This document shows, piece after piece, positions 48,610 to 60,000 of a DNA stretch of 64,000 nt (positions within the stretch are counted from its first letter, which is position 1; each line of letters starts with the position of its first letter). The position numbers and the translations under genes are program-made. The DNA is from Beijerinckiaceae bacterium (GTDB taxonomy: Bacteria; Pseudomonadota; Alphaproteobacteria; Rhizobiales; Beijerinckiaceae): positions 62,001 through 126,000 of the forward strand of contig JAIETL010000004.1 of the NCBI GenBank assembly GCA_019745195.1, given 5' to 3'. Below the pieces are notes generated by a model. The model saw only the letters and a program-made list of their open reading frames with translations. It had not been told where the DNA came from and made no database searches.

Positions 48610-48787
48610 GGTCGGCCGCGTGGAATCTCTCGGCGACCATTCTGTGACGTAGCGAAAGACGATGTCAAATTTCAATGCGCGGCGTGGTCGCGACATGCAT
48701 TAACTGAATGGATTACGGCGCGTTTACATTCGGTTCCGACTGGGACAAGATAGGCCTCAAAATAATTCTAGGGGGAAAACAGTTCAG

Positions 48788-49459
48788 ATGACTTTGACAA
48801 CGATCGCTATCGTTGACGATCACCCTTTGCTTGCCGAGGGGCTGGCGGCCGTATTGGGCCGGTACGATCACCTGAGCGTTGTCGCCATGGGAAGCAAAGC
48901 AGACGACGTCCTGAATATCGTCGATAACTGCCGGCCTGATATCATCCTGGTCGATCTCAACATGCCCGGAGACGCCTTTGCGGTCCTCAACGACATCCGC
49001 CTGCGCGCCTGTTCCACAAAGGCTATCGTTTTTACCGCTTCGACCAGCACCGATCACGCCGTCAGCGCGCTCGCCGCGGGAGCCGCCGGTTTCGTGCTGA
49101 AGGGTAGCCAGTCGGCCGAACTGGTCGAAGCGATCGAGGCCGTCGGTCGCGGCGAAGTGTTCATCACGCCCTCTTTCGCCGCCAAGGTCATCGGCGCATT
49201 GCAGGCCAGGGAGGCGGAGAAACGCGCCGCCGAGCAACTCAAGCTCAGCGTGCGCGAGGAACAGATCGTCCGCCTTCTGCTCTGCGGCAAGCAGAACCGC
49301 GAGATCGCGACGGCGCTGAACCTGAGCGAAAAAACGGTCAAGAGCTATATGAGCAATCTCATGGCCAAGCTGCACGCGCGAAACCGCCTCGAAGTGGTCA
49401 TCGCGGCGCAGAGGTTCATGCCCGAGACTCCGGATCGTCGTGGCCAACAGACGCCGTGA
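48788..49459 (+). CDS. NarL/FixJ-type response regulator
   Basis: A 223-residue regulator with a receiver domain (1-~125: IVDDHPLL, phosphoacceptor Asp56 in ILVDLNMP, FTAS threonine switch, lysine in FVLKGS) and a LuxR helix-turn-helix (LSVREEQIVRLLLCGKQNRE, then LNLSEKTVKSYMSNLMAKL). GGGGG lies before the ATG. Its 3' end overlaps that of the sensor kinase on the other strand by 44 bases, an unusual convergent layout for a cognate pair. It is the likely controller of the neighbouring peroxidase/secretion locus. Confidence 0.93.
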   Translation: MTLTTIAIVDDHPLLAEGLAAVLGRYDHLSVVAMGSKADDVLNIVDNCRPDIILVDLNMPGDAFAVLNDIRLRACSTKAIVFTASTSTDHAVSALAAGAAGFVLKGSQSAELVEAIEAVGRGEVFITPSFAAKVIGALQAREAEKRAAEQLKLSVREEQIVRLLLCGKQNREIATALNLSEKTVKSYMSNLMAKLHARNRLEVVIAAQRFMPETPDRRGQQTP

Positions 49460-50915
49460 ACGACCGGGCGCGGACCGGCAGCCGCACGCGCAGCATCATC
49501 CCTCCCGAGTCAAGGCGCACGCTCGACAGCGATCCCCGCAGGGCGTTGACGCGCGTGCGCATGCCGCGAAGCCCCAGCCCGCCGACGATCTTGGCGGCTT
49601 CCTCGGCCGGCCCCGCATCCTCGATGACGAGTACGAGATAGCCGGCATCGAAGCACGTCTCGACGCGCTGGCCTTTGCCGTCGGCATGCTTGTAGGCGTT
49701 CATCAGCGCCTCCTGGACCACGCGGAAGGCGCATATCCGGATCGCTTCCGGCATGTCTGCGGGGAGATCGGCGAACTGCCTGCAGACTTTCGTCCCGGTA
49801 TGTCGTTCATGATAGGCCACCGCCGCCTCGATCGTCGCCAGCGGCGTCAACTCGCGGATCTCGGGCAGGACGAGCCCGGCCGAGAGGTTGCGGAGTTCGC
49901 CGAGCGTCTGTTCGATCAGCGGACCAAACAGTTCCCGGAGTTCTTCGACGGCCGGATTGTCCGATGAGGACGGCAGGCGCAGCATCATCAGGCTCAGCAT
50001 CTGGATCGGTCCGTCGTGCAGGTCGGCGCCGATCCGGGACAGGTATTCTTCATTGGTCACCGCGGCGTGGATGCGCGCGCGGTCCGCGACGTGTCTGAGG
50101 GAACTGTTGCGCTTCGCAAGGGCGGCGGCCCGGGCGAGGTTCTGCTCAAGCAGGCTCTGCTGGCTCGCGATCGTCCGGCTGGCGCGCCGGATCAGCGCGA
50201 AGAGCATGATGCCGACGACGACGCTGACGTTGAGGATGAGAAACCAGAGCGCGAGTTTGAGCTGTCCGATCTCGCGATTCAGCATATCGGCCGTGTTGTA
50301 GAACTCGGCGATCCCGATCACCGTCGCAGGCGCATTGCGGCTGAACACGGGCGCATAGACCTCGATCATGTTGGGCCGGGCGATCATCGTCTCGGGATGA
50401 TTCTCGACCATCGCGATGACGTCGCCGCCAAGCAGCCGCAGCAAGTTCTGCGGCCGGATGCGATCCTCGGCCACCGGGCCGGCGGTCGAATACAGAAGGT
50501 CGCCGCTGGTGGCCCAGATCTTGATGACCTTGACCTTGCCGCCCAACGGCGTGCCTGTGATCAGCCGCGTAAGGTCGGCCTTCGCCTCGGCCGAAAGCGG
50601 TGCGCCGGCTTCGAGATCGGTCAGATGCGGCGACACCACGGCCTCGACATAGGTCGCGGCGACCTCCGCCATGCTCTGCGTCCAGCCGACGCGAACCCTC
50701 CGCTCGACCCAGTAGCCAAGCACGACCATCGCCAGCGTCACAACCACCGCTGTCACGAGTGAGAAGCGCGTTTCAAGCCTGAAGCCGGACCACCAACGGA
50801 CGATCGCTTCGAAGGGCGACCAAAGTCGGTAGTGCGCGCCGACCTTCTCCGAGACGGACCCCCCCGCCGCTGGACTCGCGAATCCATCGACCTTGCCATC
50901 TACCGGTCGCGTCAT
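49416..50915 (-). CDS. membrane sensor histidine kinase (HisKA_3 type)
   Basis: A 499-residue kinase: cytoplasmic N-terminus, membrane segments at about 51-70 and 221-241, and a periplasmic sensor domain between them. Next come a coiled region and a HisKA_3 dimerisation domain with His300 (IGADLHDGPIQML), then a short HATPase with NAYKHADG and GGLGLRGMRTRVNALRG. HDGP-type kinases pair with NarL/FixJ regulators, and the convergent gene encodes one. The ~150-residue sensor has no recognised fold. It is divergent from the giant peroxidase (182-bp gap), whose expression it may govern. Confidence 0.92.
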   Translation of the reverse strand: MTRPVDGKVDGFASPAAGGSVSEKVGAHYRLWSPFEAIVRWWSGFRLETRFSLVTAVVVTLAMVVLGYWVERRVRVGWTQSMAEVAATYVEAVVSPHLTDLEAGAPLSAEAKADLTRLITGTPLGGKVKVIKIWATSGDLLYSTAGPVAEDRIRPQNLLRLLGGDVIAMVENHPETMIARPNMIEVYAPVFSRNAPATVIGIAEFYNTADMLNREIGQLKLALWFLILNVSVVVGIMLFALIRRASRTIASQQSLLEQNLARAAALAKRNSSLRHVADRARIHAAVTNEEYLSRIGADLHDGPIQMLSLMMLRLPSSSDNPAVEELRELFGPLIEQTLGELRNLSAGLVLPEIRELTPLATIEAAVAYHERHTGTKVCRQFADLPADMPEAIRICAFRVVQEALMNAYKHADGKGQRVETCFDAGYLVLVIEDAGPAEEAAKIVGGLGLRGMRTRVNALRGSLSSVRLDSGGMMLRVRLPVRARSFTASVGHDDPESRA

Positions 50916-51097
50916 CGGGCAAGCATCCTGAGCTTAACAAATCGTTAACGTCGCCGATGTCTTGCGAGGCGCAAGACTTGAGGCGGCACGTTATCGAAAC
51001 GGCTGGGTGGTGCAAAGCCAATTCCAGTATTTTTTGGCTCGGGGTCGCGTGGTCCCGAGAACGGGATCGTCTGTCTTCAGGTCGTGGGAGTATCGTT

Positions 51098-54000
51098 ATG
51101 TTTAAGCTGAACGTACATGATCTGGTGTTCGTCCTGAAGCAGATCAAAATCGGCGAAGCCAACGCCAATGGCGCGGACCTGACCGAGATTCGCGTCGATC
51201 CGACGACTGGCGAAATCATCACCGATCCCACCGCCTACGCGAACGGCGTCTTTGTCGGCAACGCGACCTATCCGCTAACCAACGCGGACGGCCCGATTCT
51301 TTACGTTCGCGCCATTCCCGATCCCCACACGCCGTTCGGCATCCGCACGGTGGACGGCACCTACAACAATCTCGTCGAGGGCCGCGAGGCCTGGGGCGCG
51401 GCGGGGCAGGGCATGCCGCGCCTGCTCGACGGCGGCGCCTATCTCAACGAGGCGGACGGGGACACCATCTCGTTCGGCCCGACGAGCACCCTGACCAACA
51501 CCAACTACACTCCCGGCTCGCCCTCCAGCCAAGGCCCGGGAACGGTCGTGGACGCCGATCCGCGCCTCATCTCCAATCTCGTCTCGGACATGAGCCTCAA
51601 CAACCCCGCGGCGATCGTCGCCGCGCTGACCTTCGCGGGCGACGAGGACCCGTACGCGACGCTGGCGCTCGTCCAGGCCGAACAACCCGATTGGGCCGCC
51701 AACCTCGCCGTCATGCTGAGCCCGGCCTCGACCCCGGCGGCGAAGGAGTTGGCGCGCGACGCCGTCAACCTCGTGCTGGAGCCTTTCGGCATCGAGGTCG
51801 ACGCCAGCGGCTCGCTGTCGATCCCCAATGTCGCGCCCGACGAGGGGCTTTCGGCGCCGTTCAACTCCTGGATGACGTTCTTCGGCCAATTCTTCGACCA
51901 CGGCCTCGACCTCATCTCGAAGGGCGGCGCCGGCACGGTCTACATCCCGCTGCAGCCGGACGACCCGCTCTATGTGCCGGGCGGCCGGACCAACTTCATG
52001 GTGCTGACGCGCTCGACCAATGTCGATTCCGACGGCAACCCGACCACCGGTCCCGACAGCACGCAGCGCAACGTCACGACCTCCTGGGTCGACCAGAACC
52101 AGACCTACACCTCGCATGCCTCGCATCAGATATTCCTGCGCGAATATGAAACCGTCGCGGGGAGGACCGTCGCCACCGGCCGCCTGCTGGACGGCACTGG
52201 TCCGAACGGGGAAAAGAACGGCCTGCCGACCTGGAAGGATCTCAAGGACCAGGCCCGCGAGATGCTCGGGATCGAACTCGAGGACCGAGATGTCGGCTCC
52301 GTGCCCCTGATCCGCACTGACGCCTATGGCAATTTCATTCCCGACCCGACGACGGGCTACGCGCAGGTGATCGTCGGCCTCGGCGGCGACGGCGTTCCCA
52401 ACACGGCTGACGACATCACCGTCTCGGGCACCCCCGCGACGCCAGTCGTTCCCACCGCCGTGGGCGCACTCCGCACGGACAACGCCTTCCTCGACGACAT
52501 CGCCCACAACGCCGTTCCGACCGGGACGTTCGACCATGACAACAATCCGGCGACGTCGAACATCGCCATCGAAGCGGACGCAGACGACGAAACCGGCAAC
52601 GCGATCGCCACGGATTTGCGCGGCAACCGCGTCGCCTATGACAACGAGCTTCTCGATCGGCACTTCATCACCGGCGACGGGCGCGGCAACGAGAACATCG
52701 GTCTGACCGCCGTCCACCACGTCTTCCATTCCGAGCACAACCGTCAGGTCGAGGCGCAGAAGCTCACGATCCTGCAGAGCGGCGATCTCGCCTTCGTCAA
52801 CGAGTGGCTGGCGGTCGATCTGCCGGCCGGGTTCGCACTGCCGACCACCGTGGCCGGCGCCCAGGCGCTCGCCGCGACGCTGACCTGGGACGGCGAGCGC
52901 CTGTTCCAGGCCGGCCGCATGGCGACGGAAATGCAGTACCAGCACCTCGTCTTCGAGGAGTTCGGCCGCAAGATCCAGCCCGCCATAGACCCTTTCGTCT
53001 TCAACTCTGTGACGGATATCGACCCGTCGATCTTCGCCGAGTTCGCCAACGTCGTCTATCGCTTCGGCCATTCGATGCTGACCGACTCGATGCCGCGCGT
53101 CTTCATCGATCAGAACACCGGTGCGATCACCTCGCAGGACGATATGGGGCTGATCGCCTCGTTCCTGAATCCGGTGGTGTTCAACTATCTCGACACCGAC
53201 GGCGATCCGGGGACCGCTCCCGTGCAGATCAGCGCCGAGCAGGCCGCCGGCGCCATCGTGCGCGGTATGACCACCGAGCGCGGCAACGAGATCGACGAGT
53301 TTCTAACCGGCGCTCTTCGCAACAACCTGCTCGGTATTCCGCTCGATCTCGGCGCGATCAACATCGCCCGCGGCCGCGACACCAACATGCCGACGCTCAA
53401 CGAGGCGCGCGAGCAGCTCTACGCCGCGACGAGCTCGACCTTCCTCAAGCCCTATGAAAGCTGGGCCGAGTTCGCGACCAACCTGAAGAATCCGCTCTCG
53501 GTGGTGAACTTCATCGCCGCCTACGGAACGCATCCGTCGATCGAGGGCACCGTTGCCGAGAAGCGCGAAGCGGCGATGAAGCTCGTCTTCGGCGATCCGG
53601 ATCTGGCGGGCGATCCCGCTGCGCTGGCCGCGTTCAACGCGGACCGCATCGCATTCCTCAATGCCACCGTCCTCAATGAGTCCGTCGAATACACGGCCGC
53701 GAACACCGGCCTCAACAGCATCGACCTCTGGATCGGCGGCCTGGCCGAGAAGAAGATGCCGTTCGGCGGCTTCCTCGGCTCGACCTTCAACGCCGTGTTC
53801 GAGGCGCAGATGGAGGCGCTGCAGGACGGCGACAGGTTCTACTACCTGACCCGCACCCAGGGCCTGAATTTCCTCGTCGAGCTGGAGCAGAACTCCTTCG
53901 CCAAGATGATCATGGCGAACACGGACCTGTCCCAGCCGGGCCCGGACGGCATCCGCGGCACCGCCGACGACGTCGTCGCCCGGCATATCGGCGTCGATTC

Positions 54001-57000
54001 CTTCGCGACCTACGATTACGTCTTCGAGGTCAACGCTGACAACCAGCACGACTACAACGGCGATGCTGAGGGCGTCGATCCGGGCGGCAGCGATCCGGTC
54101 ATGGAGGCGCTGGGCTTCACCAAGGTCGTCCGCGACGATCCGCGCACGGCAGCCGTGGAGACGAACTACTTCCGCACCTTCGGCGGCGAGCACGTCGTCG
54201 TCGGCGGCACGAACGATGACGACACGATCATCACCGATTTCGGCGATGACGGCATCTGGGGCGATGGCGGCAATGACCGCATCGAATCCGGCGCTGGCGT
54301 CGACCTCGTCAATGGCGGCGCGGGCGACGACATCATCACCGACTCCGGCGACACCGGCGACTTCCTCAAGGGCGATTCCGGCAACGACGTCATCGCCAAC
54401 TCCAACGGCCTCGACGTCATCATGGGCGGCACGGGTCAGGACGTGATCCTCGTCGGCGTCGACGACACCGAGGTGTTCGCAGGCGAAGGCAACGACTTCG
54501 TGCTCGGCGGCGACGGCGTCGATCTGCTGATGGGCAACGAAGGCGACGACTGGCTCGAGGGCGGCGGCGGCTTCGACACCACGGCCGGCGACAATTCCGA
54601 GCTCTTCTTCAACTCGACCATCATCGGTCACGACGTGATGTTCGCCGGCTCCGAGGAGCATGATTTCGACGCCGAATCCGGCGACGACATCATGGTCCAG
54701 GGCGCGAGCGTCATGCGTAACGAGGGCATGTTCGGCTTCGACTGGGCGATCCACAAGGGCAATGCCGAGGCGGCCGATTCCGACCTGACGAAGCCGATCT
54801 TCACCACCGACGAGGAAGACGTCCTGCGCGACCGCTTCGACACCGTCGAGGCGCTCTCGGGCTGGGTCAACAACGATCGGCTGTGGGGCGACAACCGGGC
54901 CGCCCCGGCCGGAGGCCCCCTCCCGGGCGAGAACCTCGCCGGCGCCGAAGGCACGATGGTCAATCACGAACTGACCCATGGCGGCGTGGCCCGCATCGAC
55001 GGCCTTGACGACATCCTCGGCGGTCTGGCTGGTCCGGTCACAAGTGACTTCGAGGGGGGCATCGCCTTCAACGCCGGCAACATCCTGCTCGGCGGCCGCG
55101 GCGACGACACGATCGAAGGTCGCGGCGGCAACGACATCATCGACGGCGACGCCTGGCTCAATGTGCGGATCAGCATCCGGGTCAACGACCCGTTGAGCGA
55201 GACGGGCACGAGCCCGCTCGCCACGATCGACAGCCTCAGGCACACCTTCAGCGCGACGGATATCGACCCGGACGCTCCGGCTGGCTCCTCCATTCCCTCG
55301 GCGTGGATCGGCAAAACCCTGTCGGAGCTGATGATCGCGCGGACCATCAACCCGCTTCAGCTCAACATCGTCCGTGAGGTGCTCGACCACGGCGCCGGCG
55401 CGATCGGCACCGATCTCGACACCGCCGTCTATTGGGATGATGTCGACAATTACACCATCAGCCGCAACGCCGACGGCTCCGTCCTCGTTTCCCATACCGG
55501 ATTCGATGTGGCGAACGTCCCTGACGGCCTCAACCTGGTCTCCGATGGCGACGACATGCTCTGGGGCGTCGAGCAGTTCCGGTTCGCGGGCGAACTCTTC
55601 GATATCGGGCAACTGGTCCCGGTCCCGGCCAGCGGCGCGCCGGTCATCAGCGACACGACGCCCGACGAGGGCCAGCTCCTCACCGCCGACACCAGCACGA
55701 TCGCGGATCCCAATGGTCTTGGCACCTTCGCCTTCCAGTGGCAGTCTTCGGTCGACGGCACGACCTGGACCAACATCGCGGGAGCGACGACGGCTTCGTT
55801 CACCCCGCAGCAGGCGCAGGTCGGACAGCAACTGCGCGTCGTCGTGAACTTCGTCGATGGGCGCGGCAATCCCGAGCAGGTCACGTCGACGGCGACCGTC
55901 GCCGTCGTGGACAGCAACGTCCCGGCGACCGGGACCGTGACGCTCAGCGACACCACGCCGACAGAAGGCCAGGCGGTGACGCTGAGCGGCAACACGATCG
56001 CCGATGCCAACGGCCTCGGCGCGTTCAGCTACCAGTGGCAATCCTCGGCGAACGGCACGAGCTGGACCAACATCGCCGGCGCGACGGGCATCAGCTTTAC
56101 GCCGGATAATAACCTGCTGACATCGTTTGGCGATCAGGCGGGACTTCTTCTGCGCCTGGCAGTCAGCTTCACGGACGGCGCGGGGACGGTCGAGACGGTG
56201 TTTTCGGCCGCCACTCAGCCTGTCGGCGTCGACTGGGACGGCGTTCCCGCCTCCAACAACACCTTCAGCGGCACTGCCGGCGACGACATCGCCGACGGCG
56301 TCGATCCCTTCCTCATCTTCGGCGGCGCTGACACATTGAACGGCAACGCCGGCAACGACATCCTGAACGGCAATGGCGGCAACGACACGATCAATGGCGG
56401 CGCCGGCAACGACACCATCAACGCCGGCGCCGGCACCGACACCATCAACCAGGCAGCCGCCGACGGGCGCGATCGGATCGACGGAGGCACGGGCGCCGAC
56501 ACCTACCGTCTGACGGGTGGTGCCGACCCCGAAACGTTCCGCATCTACGCTGTGATCGGCGCGGCCAACGCTGGAGTCGCCTCCGCACTCGCGGCGTCCC
56601 TCGGCACGACCTTCGCCGCCACGACCGAAATCGTGGTGACGCGGACGGTTGCCGGTATCGAAAGCGTCATCGCCGAACTCGACAACATCGAGGAGATCGT
56701 CGTCAACACGCTGAACGTCACGGCCAACGACGGCGGAGGCCTCAATACGGGAGGAAGCGTCGGCGACACGGTTCAGGTCGTCGGAAATTTCACTGCGACG
56801 AGCCTCAACTTCAGCACGATCACCATCAACGGCGAGAGCGGCAACGACACCGTCGATATCTCGGCGCTCACCTCGGCGCATCGCATCGTTTTCCGCTCCA
56901 ATGGCGGCAACGACACGATCATCGGCACGCTGCGTCCGCAGGACGTGGTCGAACTCGCACCCGGCCAGGACATCGCCAGCTACACGCTGGTGGACAATGG

Positions 57001-60000
57001 CGACGGCACAAAGACCTTCGGCAACGGCACCCACGACATCACCTTCACCGGGGCGGTGACGCCGCAGTTCCAGAATGGTCCGGGGACCGGCGGAACGCAT
57101 CTCGACGACGAGGATCTCGAAGACCTCCTCGGCATGGTGCAGGACGGGCTGGTCCGCGATCCCTCGGGCTTTGGCAACAATGTCGACAACCCCGAATGGG
57201 GCACGTCCGGAGGCCAGTTCATTCGCCTGACCGACGTCTACTATACCGACGGCGCCGCGGGCATCCGCCAGACCTCGCTCACGCCGCGCGAGATCTCCAA
57301 CATCCTGTCCAACCAGGACAATGACGGGGACGGCATCGAGGAGAGCATCGCCAACACCTTTGGCGGGACGAGCCTGCTGACCTTCTTCGGCCAGTATTTC
57401 GACCATGGTCTCGATTTCGTGGCCAAGGGCCAGCCGGGCTCGGTCTATATCGGCAATGTCGGCTCGACGCCGGTCAATGCGCCACGCTCGAACATCGTAC
57501 CGGGCACAGGCGTGGATCCCGACGGCATTCCCAACAGCGGGGACGAGATCCCGGCCGAGTACGTCAACCAGGCCTCGCCCTATGTCGACCAGAACCAGAC
57601 CTATGGGTCCAGCAGCGCGATCACCAACCTGCTGCGCAGGTGGGAGGTCGGTGCCGACGGCGAGCCCGTCCAGACCGCCTACCTCCTGACTGGGGACATC
57701 GACGCCTCGGGCAATCCGCTCCTGCCGACGCTCGCTCATATCCGCGAGAACTACCGGATCATGACCGGCGGCGGCGAGCTGACCGCGGAAGACATCTCGA
57801 ACTATGACGGGAGCGGCCAGCCGCTGCTGATCGACTTCATCCCGGCATTCGTGCCCGGCACCAACCCGCCGCAGCTCGATCTCGACGCCATCGGCCATTA
57901 CTTCGTCGCCGGCGACGGGCGGGTCAACGAGAACGTGATGCTGACCTCGATCCACACGATCTGGGAACGCAACCACAATTTCTGGGTCGAGGAGATCAAG
58001 GCCAGGACCGACAACGCGTGGACCGAGTCGGAGTACTTCGAAGCGGCCCGCATGATGAACGTCGCCGAATACCAGCGTGTGGTGTTCACCGAATTCGCCA
58101 CCGCCATGGCCGGCGGCTTCGACGGCGACGACGAGCACGGCTTTGAGGGCTACGACCCGACCATCGACGCTTCGATCTCGGTCGAGTTCGCCCAGGCGGC
58201 CTATCGCTTCGGCCACTCGATGCTCAACGAGACGGTGAGCTATGTCGATGGGAACGGGGACCTGCAGGAGGTCTCCCTGGTGCAGGCCTTCCTCAGCCCG
58301 AACCAGGTCTCCGCGCTTGGAATCGACGGCCTGATCGGCGGCTCGGTCCAGGTGCCCCATCAGGCGATCGACGAGGACGTGGTCAATGCGCTCCGCAATC
58401 AACTCGTGGGACGCCCGCTCGATCTGGCCGCGCTCAACATCTTCCGCGGCCGCGACATGGGCATCGCCCCGTTCAACGAGGTCCGGACACAGCTCTACGA
58501 GCAGACGGGTCTCAGCGCCTTGCGGCCCTATTCGGACTGGGCCGACTTCGCGGAGCGCAACGACATCTCCGCGACGATGCTCGGCAAGCTCCAGCAGGCC
58601 TATCCGGGCGGCTTCGAGACGATGGATCTGTGGATCGGCGGCCTTCTGGAAAAGCCGATGGCGGGGCAGCTCGGCTCGACCTTCGGCTACATCTTCCTCG
58701 AACAGCTCGACCGACTGCAGCACGGTGATCGCTTCTATTATCTTGAGATACTCGACGACTCTCTGTTCACCGATGAGAACAACGTAACCTTCGCCAAGAT
58801 CATCGCGCGCAATACGGGGCTCTCCGATCTGCCCGAGAACGTCTTCGATCTCGACGGGTCCAATGCGCCCGCCAACGACGACGACAGCATCTTCAACAAC
58901 GACGGAGATGACGACGACGGCGAGGATCACGACGGCGAGGATGATGATGGGACCGTCGGCTCTGGCGAGGACGATGAGGACGAAGACGAAGACGAGGACG
59001 GTGAGGACGAGGACGACGACACCGTCGGCTCCGGCGACGACGAAGACGAAGACGAGGATGAGGACGACGACGATACGGTCGGCTCGGGCGATGACGAGGA
59101 CGACGAGGATTGCGGTTGCGACGACGACGATGTCGCGACGCCGCCTCCGGGCTCGCCCTCGGGTGGCGCTCTGCGGGTCGGCACGGCCCAGGCCGACGTT
59201 CTTCTCGGCACGGCCGGGGCTGACAACCTCATCGGGCTTGCCGGCGACGACGTCCTGATTGGCGAGGCTGGCGACGACACCGTTTCGGCGGGCGAGGGCT
59301 CGGACTTCGTCGATGCCGGCGATGGCGCCGACATCGTCTTCCTGGGCGGCGGCGACGACCATGGCTTCGGCGGGGCGGGCAATGACGCGCTCTATGGCGA
59401 GGCGGGCGACGACCGGGTCTTCGGCGGCGCGGGCGATGACCGGCTCGATGGCGGCGTCGGCAACGACTCGGTCGTCGGCGGGCTCGGCAACGACCTGATC
59501 GTGGCGGCGATGGGTGACGGCGACGACACCTATCACGGCGACGATCTGGGTGGCGGCGTCGGCGTGGATACGCTCGACATGTCCTCCATCACGGCGTCGA
59601 TCACGGTGGATCTCGGCTCCGGCCTGCTCGGACGGGGCAGCGCCTTCAGTGTCCAGAGCGGCCAGGATACGCTCTGGAGCATCGAGAACGTCGCTACCGG
59701 CTCGGGCGACGACACGATCACCGCGAGTTCCGCCGTGAACGTGATGGAGGGCGGCGCGGGCGACGACGTCTTCCGCTTCACCAGCGCGCAGGCGGCCGAT
59801 GGCGACACGATCCTCGATTTCGAGCCGGGCGACCGGCTGGATCTCAGCGCCATCGACGCCAATGCGGGCATCGACGGGAACCAGGGCTTCACGATCGTCG
59901 GCGGGGCGAACTTCACCGCCTCGGCCCAGCTCCTGGTGACCTACGAGACCCGCGCCGACGGCGACTACACGGTCGTCGCCGGCAATGTGAACGGCGACCC

